From Physocladia obscura (lineage: Eukaryota > Chytridiomycota > Chytridiomycetes > Chytridiales > Chytriomycetaceae), in contig JADGJH010001137.1 in assembly GCA_027596945.1 (NCBI GenBank), positions 1 to 11,731 on the forward strand: 11,731 nt of DNA, given 5' to 3'. Position 1 is the first letter of the stretch. Each line of letters starts with the position of its first letter. A program made the translations under genes and the position numbers. The notes beneath the pieces were generated by a model. The model was not told where the DNA came from. It worked only from the letters and a program-made list of their open reading frames with translations, and made no database searches. This document shows, piece after piece, positions 1 through 8,747 of the stretch.

Positions 1-321
1 TCCTTTCACAGTGTACAATAAATAATATTTCTATTTCCAATTCTATATTAATTATTTAAAATATATACAGTTTGTATAACATAATTTATTTCTAAATCTA
101 ACTCATAAGAACACAAAAGACCCTTTCAAAGTATATCCATGCTATCAAAGCGTATCCCAATTGTCAAAGGAAATTTCATTAAGGAAGACAATATTAGGGG
201 GGGTTCAAAGTTCGCAAATTTTTTTGTTTCTTTGTCAAAAAAAGCAATTCCAAAAAATGATTTCTTGGGCCAAAAAGCACACAGATCAATGCTTTTTTGC
301 ATAAAAAATGATTTCTTCTAA
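1..321. other. left flank, with candidate left end of the Harbinger element
   Basis: No gene is recognised here. The first 190 bases are plain AT-rich sequence. At 194 the sequence reads TTA followed by a run of seven G and then TTCAAAG, which resembles the G-rich start of PIF/Harbinger termini next to their usual 3-bp TTA-type target duplication. It lies about 130 bp upstream of the Myb-like gene, a sensible distance for an element end. A 15-bp direct repeat (AAAAAATGATTTCTT) occurs at 252-266 and 303-317, just before the start codon, and could be a subterminal repeat. I found no convincing matching right terminus, so the boundary is only a candidate. Confidence 0.3.
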
Positions 322-1450
322 ATGCCCCCCCAAACTTCTGCTGTCACCACTGCCTCCCCCAGCAAATCAACAGATGCAAAATCAAAGGAATCTTTTAGTC
401 ATACCACGGCAGCACAGCAAAACACAATTTTCTGGTGGCTTGAGGAACCAGATAATTTCAAACTAAAGCAAAAAGTTGTTGCTGGTACGAAGTTGAAGAA
501 AACAGATGTATACAAGTCCCTTGCAGAACACGTGAACAAACAAACAAGTGCAGGTTGCACCTCCAAACAAGGCGAAACACACTACAAGTTGTATTTCAAG
601 ACATACAAACAAACCAAAGCTGCTTCTGAAACAATTTGATTTGGAGTGACTGAAGATGATGAAAAGCAAGGAATTAAGACTATGGATGAAAAACTTGAAG
701 GTATGTGTCAGAACTTTCAGCAAATGGACAAACTATTTGGAGAATGTCAGAATAGACATGCTGCTTCAGTTAAAGAGATTGATACCCCTATGTCTGCTTC
801 TGTTTTGGATGGAGCTTCAGATTTGGATTTGGATTCAGATCAGGATGAAAAGCCTGTGGAAGGAGATGTTGCAGATGATGAGAATGGTGGATTGAGCGCA
901 ATTGCAGAGGATGCAACGACTTTGTTGGAGGATGCAAGAAACATTGAGGATTTGAACAAGGTGACTGCAAAACGCAAACTGGAGCCTACTACTCCACAAA
1001 CAGTAAAAAAATGGCAACACAGCAGTAGCAGCAGCACTAACAGTACCAGTAGCAGTGTTATTAGCAGCAGTGGTTCTAAAGGTCCAAAACACAGTCACAA
1101 CTTTACAAGTGTTTTTGCAAATGCCCAAGATCAATGCCGTAAGGAAGCTGTTGAGCGCATTAAGTTTGAGGCTGAATGGCACAGAGACAAGTTGCAACTC
1201 AAGGACCGAATTGAAAGTGAGTTGATTTTGTTGAAAAGGACTGAATTTGAGGAAGCCAATAAGGAACATATGTACACTGGAACACAAACTTAAGGAAAAG
1301 CAATTGGAGAGGCAACTGCAGTTAGAGGAGAAGAAGATGGAGCAGCCCAACAATTTGGAGAAGCAGAAACTCAAAATAGGGTTGATTCAAGCAGCTATCA
1401 CTTCAGGAAAAACACCAAGTGATCTCAAAGGATTTCTTGATTTGTTTTAA
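322..1450 (+). pseudogene. Harbinger-associated Myb/SANT-like DNA-binding protein, broken
   Basis: This is the accessory DNA-binding gene that PIF/Harbinger elements carry beside their transposase; in this family it is thought to bind the element ends and help bring the transposase to DNA. From ATG 322 the protein has a tryptophan-containing helical N-terminal part (WWLEEPDNF and following, about residues 33-100), then the family-like stretch DEKLEGMCQNFQQMDKLFG, an acidic linker, a serine-rich tract coded by AGC repeats (about 1017-1075) and a charged coiled-coil-like C terminus ending GKTPSDLKGFLDLF. Two breaks are visible: an in-frame TGA at 637-639, and a +1 shift around 1265-1290, after which the frame read from 1247 continues to TAA at 1448-1450. 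AATAAA at 1463-1468 is a likely poly(A) signal. It converges on the transposase, whose 3' end is 52 bp away. The family call rests on context and motif resemblance. Confidence 0.7.
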
Positions 1451-1462
1451 GTAGTTGGTTTT

Positions 1463-1468
1463 AATAAA
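1463..1468 (+). promoter_or_regulatory. AATAAA poly(A) signal of the Myb-like gene
   Basis: A perfect AATAAA lies 13 bp after the stop codon of the plus-strand Harbinger accessory gene, in the narrow gap between the two convergent genes. The position suits a polyadenylation signal, but AT-rich DNA gives such words by chance. Confidence 0.35.
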
Positions 1469-1487
1469 ACTATATGTATTTCTGCAA

Positions 1488-1519
1488 AACTAAAAACACA
1501 ACTAACTAAAAACACAACT
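1488..1519. repeat. perfect 16-bp tandem duplication at the Harbinger gene junction
   Basis: The 16-bp word AACTAAAAACACAACT occurs twice in direct succession (1488-1503 and 1504-1519) with no mismatch. It sits between the two convergent transposon genes and covers the last codons and stop (TAG, 1502-1504) of the minus-strand transposase, so the final residues of that reading frame come from the duplication. It may be a replication-slippage product or a short filler from repair. Confidence 0.8.
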
Positions 1520-2785
1520 AATATAGCTCAAACCAGCTTGCTTGATCTGAGACCAAAATTCTTCACTGGTTGGAGACACCTGTTGTTGATTCCCCAAGTG
1601 CAACCCATCATTTGTATCATCATCATCTTCCTTCACTTCTTCCCATGTATCACGAAAAGTAATGAGCATATTACAAAGGATAATAGATGCAAGAATCCAG
1701 TTGTTGATATGCTGCAAATCTTCTCCTTCCTGGTACTGCAATTGTAAATGCTTTAAGCTGCCCCATCTGTTCTTCAACACACCAATAGTATGTTCAACCT
1801 TGACTCTTACTGAAGAAATCTGGTGATTAAATTCTTTGTTTTCCGGAATCTGTGAGGGTGCGCCCTTGTACAGTGTCAGCATTTGAGTTGTCAGGGCATA
1901 TGCAGAATCACCAAGCAAAAATTTGCAGTGTCCCAGAAACAAGTCTGGTTGCTAGATCAGTTTTGACCTGCTGAAGACATTGTTGTCATGCATTGAGCCT
2001 GGCCAACCAAGTAGATGGTACATAACGCAATAATCAAGAGGATGAACAACCAGCTGGCAGTTGAGACTGTATCTGTGCTTTCAAGTTCAGTATGTTTCAG
2101 GATCCACACATGGCTGTTCATACAGAACTATGTCTGTGCCCTCAACAATCCCAATGAGATCTTTCAGCCATACAAGTCATTCATTTTTTTTGACAAAGCA
2201 TGTCTTGCAGCTTGAGACAGCCAAGGCACGTATTTCAACTTCAATGATAAGATTGCTGTGATAACCCAATGACAGAATATAATCACCATTCCAACAGCAA
2301 TTCCAAGCAAAACACTAAATTTAACAACAGATATCCCTGTTTCATTATTACCAATCCTTTCTAGCACAGTTGTTGCTTGTACCCATACGTCCATTTGGAT
2401 TGTGGCTGTTGTTCTGAAAAACTGGATGATTAGCAATAAGTGCAACAAATAATTTAAACAATTGAATGCCCATTCGAATAGCCTGCTTGAATTCTTTTGG
2501 CGGTCATTCTTGTAGCAAATTTTGGTATGCCATTTGTTTTGGGATAGAGTTTTGAGGAGTGAGATATTGTATCAATTGAACGGCAGATGTCAGTGTGACA
2601 AGATCAAACTGTAAGTTTTCCAACAGCCTTTGATCAGGTGTGCCGCCCTCATAGAGGGATTCCAATAGTGCAGTCTGCTGCAGACTCGTCAAAAGCGCTT
2701 TGAGGACCTGCCGCCATGCTGATTGTTTGGGCATATTTGAACCCCTATTGTGTAAATTCCAATCAGTTGAATTAATGTATGACAT
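1502..2785 (-). pseudogene. PIF/Harbinger DDE transposase, decayed
   Basis: Transposase of the DDE_Tnp_4 (PIF/Harbinger) family. Reading on the minus strand from ATG 2785 (or 2734), I see an N-terminal helical region, then a helix-turn-helix-like part (LERIGNNETGISVVKFSVLL), then the catalytic core: GIVEGTD near the first acidic motif, GWPGSMHDNNVFSRS, FLLGDSAYAL with the second Asp, and VEHTIGVLKNRWGSL with the third acidic residue. These are hallmark blocks of the family. The gene is dead: TGA at 2504-2506, a frameshift near 2375-2395, another near 2150-2165 just before the first catalytic block, TGA at 2087-2089 and 2081-2083, and TAG at 1952-1954. All three stops in the core are one C-to-T change away from Arg or Gln codons. 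It is the convergent partner of the Myb-like gene, as expected for this two-gene superfamily. Confidence 0.9.
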
Positions 2786-3369
2786 CCTGTTAAATATAAT
2801 AAAATTATATTTATATATACAAACTGAATGCACTAAAACTAAATAGTTTATATTTTATTTGTGGAAGAAAATTGTTTATTTGAAAGACACATGACCAAGA
2901 AATCGTACAATGAAAATGGAGGAAATTTAACTTCCGACTTTGTCTGACAAATTTGAATCAGAAATTAAATTAAAATAAGAATAGTTTACATGAGGCACAA
3001 GCATGTGGTTTTATTTAATGTTCTATTTTCGGAAAAATAAACAGAAGGGTTTACTAAAATTATTGCAAAAGCCCCATGTAAACAATTTGAAAGGAATCTG
3101 CAGGCGCAGGATTCAACACATCCAGATCTTTGATATGCATGGCTCATATTTCTAAGTGTTTTCCATGTCAAGCCAGCATTGAGTAGAATCAACCAGACAT
3201 ATGACTTACTGATTGTGAGACCAAGCAAAATTTAATTTGGGCTACATCCAAGAAATTCAGCAGTCATTTGACAAAATGCGCAACTAGCCAGGACCAGTGA
3301 ATAGCTGCAAACTTCCTCTTTTGTAGATTTTTTGTAATTTTGCAATCCAAGCTGCAGTTTGAATCAAAT

Positions 3370-3399
3370 TGCTGAATTCAGCAGCTAATAGTTGCAACT
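3370..3399. repeat. pair of adjacent perfect palindromes
   Basis: TGCTGAATTCAGCA (3370-3383) and AGTTGCAACT (3390-3399) are each exact reverse-complement palindromes, 6 bp apart, in otherwise featureless sequence. They could be dimeric protein-binding sites or part of a decayed element. No assignment is possible from sequence alone. Confidence 0.6.
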
Positions 3400-3604
3400 G
3401 ATTTCATGCAAATATGGGCAATTTGGGACCTAGTCATGTGATGAATGTAGTATTTAAAGCGAGTATGGGCTTTTGTGTTGGTACTTTCCTGTTTTGAGCT
3501 TTAGTCATTACAGAGTGTATCTATCTTACTTCCTCTAACTTTCTTACATTTTTTTCATTTTTAACAAAATTGGCAATATTATTCATTGGAAAAGTAAGTT
3601 AGTT

Positions 3605-3642
3605 TTTATTAATTAGTGAAAAAAGTAAATTTGTTATTTATT
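3605..3642 (-). promoter_or_regulatory. two AATAAA poly(A) signals downstream of hisG
   Basis: Read on the minus strand, AATAAA occurs at 3642-3637 and again at 3610-3605, that is 13 and 45 bp beyond the hisG stop codon. This is the usual place for polyadenylation signals in short fungal 3' UTRs. The assignment is positional only. Confidence 0.4.
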
Positions 3643-3654
3643 TTTCTCTGCATC

Positions 3655-4865
3655 TCAATTCATTCGGGCATTCTTAATCTCCGTAATTAAAATATCCTGT
3701 GCCCCGATTTCAGCAAGCTCATCCATGACATCAGCACTCTTAGATTTTAAAACCATGACAGAGACCGCAACCCATCCATCGGTATCCCTTGAAAAATTTT
3801 ACTAAGCACAACGAAACAAAAAACGAAAAACAAAACTTAAAAAACGTACAGAGATGAAATTGATGGAGATTTTTTGCCGGGAGTAATTTTAATAGCGTTA
3901 GCCAATTTAGTTCTTGGAACATTGTATGTGCAGAGAACAAATCTTTGAGCAGTAATAACACCCTCGATTCTTCTACGAATTTTCTCGATCAGGGGATTGT
4001 TGATGTGTTTAGTTGGGTTGCAAATAAGGACTGCTTCTGTTGTTAAAACTGTTTCAATTGCGTGGAGTTTCGCAGCATGCATCGTTTCACCTTTCATATT
4101 CATATTATAGGTATTTTTAAGAACAAAATCATCCGTAACTCACCAGACTCAACCAAATCAACAATACCGTCAGCCAGTCCCAACGCACATGAAGCTTCGA
4201 CAGAACCTGACAAGAATTGAACAATAGTGGATTTCTCAATAGTAGTGAGGCCAGCCTCTTTCGCCACTTGGACGTCAAGCGCTTTAAAGTATTCACGTAC
4301 GAGACTGGTAAATGATGTTGCAATACGCTTGCCAACAAGATCTTTGGCGCTACGGTATGGCGAATCGACAGGCGTCTGAACACACAAACGGCATTTACCA
4401 AAGCCCAACGACATCAGTTCCTCAACATTAACACCAGCCTCAGCAACCATATCCTTTGAGCAAAAAATTGTGCAATTAGTCCAACGAGAGTAAAGAGACG
4501 ATAAAACTAGCTATATGTGCGTGAATTCAAATACCTGACCGGTTATGCCAATATCGACATTGCCATCTGCAACAAACTGTGGAATATCGGCGGCAGGCAG
4601 AAACACGAGTGCTATCGGATGATTTGTCGAAAGAGCAATGTCGATACGATTTTTGCGATGGAATTTAATGTCCGCCTGTGCCCAAGAATGAATGATGAGA
4701 ATTAATGGGAGCTCATGTTGAAGCATCTAAAGAAATAGTTTGTTACTATACCCCGGCAAGCAGCGTCATAACTTGTTCATTCAGTCGACCCTTCTTGGGT
4801 ATTCCAAACAGAAGCAAATCACTGAGATCAATATTGTGAATCGATGGATTGTCGTTTGGACCCAT
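3655..4865 (-). CDS. HIS1: ATP phosphoribosyltransferase (long form), five exons
   Basis: Catalyses the first, feedback-controlled step of histidine synthesis: ATP plus PRPP to phosphoribosyl-ATP, in the cytosol. Exons on the minus strand are 4865-4752, 4675-4535, 4453-4144, 4090-3850 and 3787-3655; the introns are 76, 81, 53 and 62 bp with clear GT...AG ends (GTGAGT in intron 3, GTACGT in intron 4), and all phases join. The product is 312 aa, close to yeast His1 (about 297). It starts MGPNDNPSIHNIDL, then the catalytic domain: LLFGIPKKGRLNEQ, KFHRKNRIDIALSTNHPIA, DIPQFVADGNVDIGITGQD, ATSFTSLVREYF. The HisG signature (Glu...LADGIVDLVESGETM, about residues 171-192) spans intron 3. The C-terminal ACT-like regulatory part (GWVAVSVMV...VMDELAEIGAQDILITEIKN) is present, so this is the long form that needs no HisZ and is expected to be histidine-inhibited. 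No break is seen. The start is the only ATG that fits upstream of the first conserved block. Confidence 0.95.
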
Positions 4866-4979
4866 TCTGGTTGAGATTTGGTTGTTTTTGACACTTTTCT
4901 TATCAAAACCAAAATGTGCCAGTCACCCAAAAAAGAGTATAAAAAGAGACACAGAAAAAGAGAAACAGAAAAAAAAAAA
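4866..4979 (-). promoter_or_regulatory. 114-bp intergenic region: terminator of DDT gene and promoter of HIS1
   Basis: Only 114 bp separate the stop of the upstream gene from the HIS1 ATG on the same strand, so 3' end formation of one and transcription start of the other must overlap. Read on the minus strand it begins with a long T- and CT-rich tract, as is common in fungal promoters, then a TATACTC stretch, a GATAAG word and an A-rich leader with AACCAGA just before the ATG. No perfect Gcn4 site (TGACTCA) is present; the nearest is TGACTG at 4925-4920. Motif assignments are weak. Confidence 0.5.
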
Positions 4980-7900
4980 TTAGCGGTGAGACAATCGTTC
5001 ATTTCTTGCTGCCCGAAGCGAGTGAAGTGCTGACTTGTGGATTACGTCTGGTTCTTTTTCCTTGTTGACGCGGCTGCGTGTCATCCGCTTTGTGGTAATC
5101 AAATCCACGCTGTCGATTTCATCTGCATTCCGTTTTCTCGAGTTTCTGGTGACTCTGGTATTATCAATTTTTGGCAGATCTACTTCCTCAGTGGAATCAC
5201 TTTCAGAACTTGAGCTGTCATTATTTTCACTGGATTCAGAGTCGTCATTTTCATTTTCACTTTTAGATCTCTCATCATACGCGACTTTATTTTCTGCTGT
5301 AGTTGCACGAGCTGATTTTCGAATATGAGTAATAAGCCGGCTATTTGGTTTCATTGCTACCTTTTGTGAGCTGAATTTCGCTGGAGGTTTACTGCTGTTT
5401 TCTTTTGTTGGTTTTACATTTCCTCCAGAATTTCTAGTTCCACGAACGCCTGCAAGTTTCACCCCGACAACGTTTTCATCTTCATCGTATACATACTTTG
5501 ACAGTTCCCTGACTGGTTCCGGCATATTTTTTTCGATACGTTTTCCCAGTTTCCCTTTTTTCACATCTTGGACAACAAAACCGATTGCAACAGAGAACAA
5601 ACTCCAATTATTAACACCATCAAAACGCTCGGCAACTTCATCAGCTTCGTCGTTGCCAAATGCATCCACGATAATTTTGACAATAGCAGCTATAAAAATT
5701 TTTCTTGTTTCAATGGCTGCAATTTCTCTCCGATTAGGTTGTTTGCATCCAACAACACTGACCAAATCCTTCAAACGTTCTCTAACGCCATCGATAACAC
5801 GATCCTCATAATCATGACTGACATAATCCAAGTTTTTGGGACGCTCAACATCTTCTTGTTGCATTTTATCAACAAATGCACCAAACTGAGCCATCCCTGA
5901 ATCAACAACAGCCTCTGCTTCGGCCGATCCAAGTGAATCAAAAACTCTCTTCCTCGAGCCGCCAACGTTCGTTGGAAATGGGGGAACATTCAATCCGTAT
6001 GGCTTTAGTCGTTCTCTGAGAACTGTCAACAACTCACGCTCCCTTTCTCCACGGTCATTCAAACCCGCAATCACTTTTTTAAGGACATCTATTGAATCAA
6101 TGCACCATACCATTTCCGGCCGACTTTGCGTCTCTTCTTTCATTCCTTTCCGAAATTTTTTTACCGGCGCAGCAGCAGTGGGGGCAACACCAAACACAAG
6201 GATCCCAAATGTTCGTTTAATCGGCACAGAGACTAAAGAACTTTCACGCCGTTTCATCGGCTCAATAACTCCCCAGTCAATCCACACGTAAGTGCGGAAA
6301 TCACGGTCGTGTCCGAGAATACGACGCATACGCATTCCGGAACCATGGGTATCAAGAGCACGGACAAGATCAGCGTCACGAGAATCGATAGTTGTAATTT
6401 CGCGGTCTATTTCGGCGAGACGAGATGTCACAGCAAGGGATTCACTGAAAGGCGGCGGAGAAGCGGATTTTCCAGCATATGATGTGGTTGTGGATACAGA
6501 TGCGGCGCTTGGGCTGCTGACAGTAGGTACTTGGGCAGTGATTACCGTGTCTGCGGTGTTAGAAGTCGCAACTATTGTTATACCAGCAACATCTTTCTGG
6601 ATCTGCCGCATTTCGGCTCGAAGGTCTGTGCGCTGCTTGGCGAGTGATGCACGAGCTTTTCGGATTCCTTCTGCACCACTAACTACATGTTCGTCGAACC
6701 AATCACGAAATTCACGAGAATCAATGAGGTTTATAACGAGTCGCGTAAGTACCAGAGAATGCGCCTGTGGTGGAACACGAGGAAGTGGTAGGGCTGTAAA
6801 GATTGACACCAGAAACTCTGATTTTGATAATGTCAAGAGGTGGTGAATGAGAAGAGCTCGTGATTCTATTGGAGTAGTCAGAGTTTGCCAGCGACGTCGG
6901 TCATGGGGATGCGATTGGTGAATCAAAGAAGTGTATATTTGAGAAAGCTCATTTGTTGAGGCAATTGATGGAGTATGAAGACTTAACAGGAAGTTTTCTG
7001 ATTGAATAACCGTTTAACAACATTGGAATAAAGAAAGAAGAAGAAAAAATCACCCAGGCAGAATGAATTCCCAAGCTTCAATCCGGGAAGAAATGCGTCA
7101 GTAGAGCTTCCAATAGATTTCGAAAATTCTTGAAGAAAGTCAACAACCATTGCAAGATCCATCAACTCATTGACATTTAGACAGCGCCAGCAATCAGTTA
7201 TTATTAAACCACCAACATTTTCGGATTCGACAATCTTTTTAGTATGTAAACTCCAGTTTTCGACAAATTTTTGGGCAAGACGCATTCCTTCAGCGCCGAC
7301 ATTTTCTGATTCAGATTTCTTGCTTGTTCTAATTTCCGTTTTACTTGTACTCCTGTCATTTTGTTCATTACTGCTTGCTTTGCCTTTATCGCCACTGATA
7401 ATTTTTTCGGAATCGTCGTCGTCGATATCAATACAGTCTGATTGCACTTGCTTGACAACTTTTCCAAGTACAACAGCTTTTGCAATTGAAAGAACCTCTG
7501 GACTTGTGTCCTCACTAATCGGTGGAAGTGGGTATAGCCCCGCAGCTAATGCTGACTTTGTGGATGTGACTGCAACAACGGCACCGATTGATGTGGTTGT
7601 TGTAGCTGTTGTGTTTACAGTGAGATATGCAAGAATGCCGGATGGTTTTTTTGATGCAGATTGTACTGGTTTTGACGTAGACTGTGCTGCGGTGGCTTTA
7701 GATGATTTTATAGTCGGTAGTGCGGCTGATGCCGAATTCTTTGCTTGTTTCTGTTGGTTGACAATTGGAATGAGTTCGGACAAAGAAAATTTGGAGTTTT
7801 CGAAGATACCAACATAAAAGTGAAAAATAAAAAGAGCGACGAGCGCAGGGAATTATAAAAATGAGGGAAAGAGAGAGAAAGAAAAAAAAATAGCATTGGT

Positions 7901-8238
7901 ACTTCCAACAAAATATTTACCGTTTCTTTTTCCTTCGAAATAGACACCGACTCAGATTTCGAAGCAGATTTCAGAGCCATAGATGAGCTGCCAGAGAGCT
8001 GGGCGACTTGCTTTACTGAAGAGGATGAGTTTGCAGATGGTTTTGCAGTTTTGGATGCGGCTGACGTTTGGGCTTGGGCCGAACGTGGTGACCAAAATGA
8101 AGCCAGGGATGCCTGTTTCAACTGCATTGCGGGACTTTGCTGTGGTTTGCGATCTTTGGACGCGGCAAGCTTGCTCTTTATACCGCTATTGCTTTGTTTT
8201 TCGGCGTTTTCCTTATCTTTGTGCTTCAACTCTTTCAT
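4980..8238 (-). CDS. DDT/WHIM-domain chromatin protein with N-terminal PIP-box-like motif
   Basis: Probable nuclear accessory subunit of an ISWI-type chromatin remodeller. Exons on the minus strand are 8238-7921, 7750-7054 and 6997-4980, with introns of 170 and 56 bp; the joined frame gives 1010 aa with no stop. ATG 8238 lies in a good context (CGCCAAATG) and is the first ATG in frame. N terminus: lysine/serine-rich with QASLASFW at residues 42-49, close to the PCNA-binding PIP box. After a low-complexity Ser/Thr/Ala stretch and an acidic patch comes a DDT-like domain (NELMDLAMVVDFLQEFSKSI, about 298-365, crossing intron 2), a WHIM1-like helical part (SKSEFLVSIFTALPLPRVP, about 396 onward), a charged coiled-coil segment (about 449-475) and a WHIM2-like motif LGHDRDFRTYVWIDW (about 566-580). 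The C terminus has an acidic Ser/Glu/Asp tract (about 915-945) and basic, NLS-like clusters. Itc1/ACF1/BAZ-like is my best guess; no PHD finger or bromodomain is seen. The 170-bp intron has only one usable AG (7752-7751). Confidence 0.75.
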
Positions 8239-8398
8239 TTGGCGAAACAAAACAAAAGATGTCCACAGCAGGATTTGCCCAACTTGAAAACTTCACCATA
8301 AAAAATAGATAAACTCCAGAAAAAACCCGCAAAAAATCAAAGGGAATCCAAAATCAAAAGATATTTGGAAGTAGAGGATTTTTCTTCATTTTTTAATT
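8239..8398. promoter_or_regulatory. 5' flank of the DDT/WHIM gene
   Basis: This 160-bp stretch is the likely 5' UTR and core promoter of the minus-strand DDT/WHIM gene. It is A/T-rich with poly(dA:dT) runs and no recognisable factor site. It also marks the edge of the CpG-containing gene island: there is one CpG here and none in the following 8341-8760. Confidence 0.35.
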
Positions 8399-8706
8399 TT
8401 AAAAAAAATTATGGTTTCTTTTTTTAATTTTAATTTTTTCAAATCTCAAGTTTGGCACCTGATTCCTTTTGATATATCCATAAGTACTTCTGTCAAGTTG
8501 TGAGTTCATTTCTGACTTTTGTGCTTCTACCCATTTGTTCCAATATTTTGAATGCTTTGCTTCTGCAATTGTTCTTGGTATTGGCTCCATATCATCAATT
8601 TCTATTCTTTCATCTGGAAATGGGTTTGGGTTTCCATATGGTTTGATGGATACTTTAATTGCATCATTCACCACATGTCTAATTATTGGATCATTTAAAA
8701 ATGCTC
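8399..8706 (-). pseudogene. Ty1/copia polyprotein fragment
   Basis: Read on the minus strand from about 8706, the frame continues without a stop through RAFLNDPIIRHVVNDAIK, a proline-rich linker (NPNPFPDE), an acidic stretch, then EPIPRTIAEAKHSKYW, WNKWVEAQKSEMNSQLDRST and YIKRNQVPN. The pattern P-T-x-x-EA...W..A...EM.S..D..T is what precedes the reverse transcriptase (RVT_2) of copia polyproteins. The reverse transcriptase itself is missing: after RNQVPN the frame runs into lysine-rich AT sequence and stops at 8399. Upstream it ends exactly at the TA that borders the Tc1-like element, so that element may have inserted into an older copia copy. It could also be another polyprotein with the same kind of linker. 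Confidence 0.5.
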
Positions 8707-8708
8707 TA

Positions 8709-8738
8709 CAGTTTATCCAAAAAAATCACACACACACA
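8709..8738. repeat. candidate left terminal repeat of the Tc1/mariner-like element
   Basis: Directly after a TA dinucleotide (8707-8708) the sequence is CAGTTTATCCAAAAAAATCA followed by a CA microsatellite. CAGT...CCAAAAAAA after TA is the typical outer end of Tc1-type terminal inverted repeats, and it lies just outside the C-terminal end of the transposase frame (stop at 8748-8750), where one end is expected. I searched 9600-10050 by eye for the reverse-complement partner and did not find a clear one, so the right half of the element may be lost. Confidence 0.5.
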
Positions 8739-8747
8739 TTTTTTTAT

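Larger units (their letters stand above)
2834..3654. other. non-coding AT-rich spacer between Harbinger remnant and hisG
   Basis: I find no gene here. One open stretch on the minus strand (2986-3228) has no motif I recognise. The right end of the Harbinger element should lie in this stretch but I could not fix it. Two perfect palindromes lie close together, TGCTGAATTCAGCA at 3370-3383 and AGTTGCAACT at 3390-3399. A TATA-like TATTTAAAG at 3451 precedes a pyrimidine-rich stretch. That layout could be a promoter or a solo-LTR remnant on the plus strand, but nothing coded follows it in that direction. The last 50 bp are the hisG 3' region. Confidence 0.4.

Noticed and set aside
139..321. 60-codon open frame just before the Myb-like gene
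   Set aside because: AT-rich, covers the candidate element end and a direct repeat, and ends exactly before the ATG by chance; no protein-like features.
835..1374. 179-codon open frame on the minus strand
   Set aside because: Antisense to the Myb-like gene, cysteine- and serine-rich from AGC repeats read backwards; no motif.
2986..3228. 80-codon frame on the minus strand
   Set aside because: No recognisable motif and not continuous with the Harbinger transposase; probably chance.
4920..4925. Gcn4-like TGACTG upstream of HIS1
   Set aside because: Lacks the full TGACTCA core; a single near-match in 114 bp is not evidence of general amino-acid control.
6292..6846. 184-codon open frame on the plus strand
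   Set aside because: Lies entirely antisense to the long third exon of the DDT/WHIM gene, is rich in Arg/Ser as expected from the complement of that sequence, and has no domain I recognise.
7170..7817. 215-codon open frame on the plus strand
   Set aside because: Antisense to exon 2 and intron 1 of the DDT/WHIM gene; its hydrophobic Val/Ala/Ser composition is the mirror of the low-complexity coding strand.
8726..8738. CA dinucleotide run as a stand-alone microsatellite feature
   Set aside because: Short, and better explained as part of the terminal region of the Tc1-like element.
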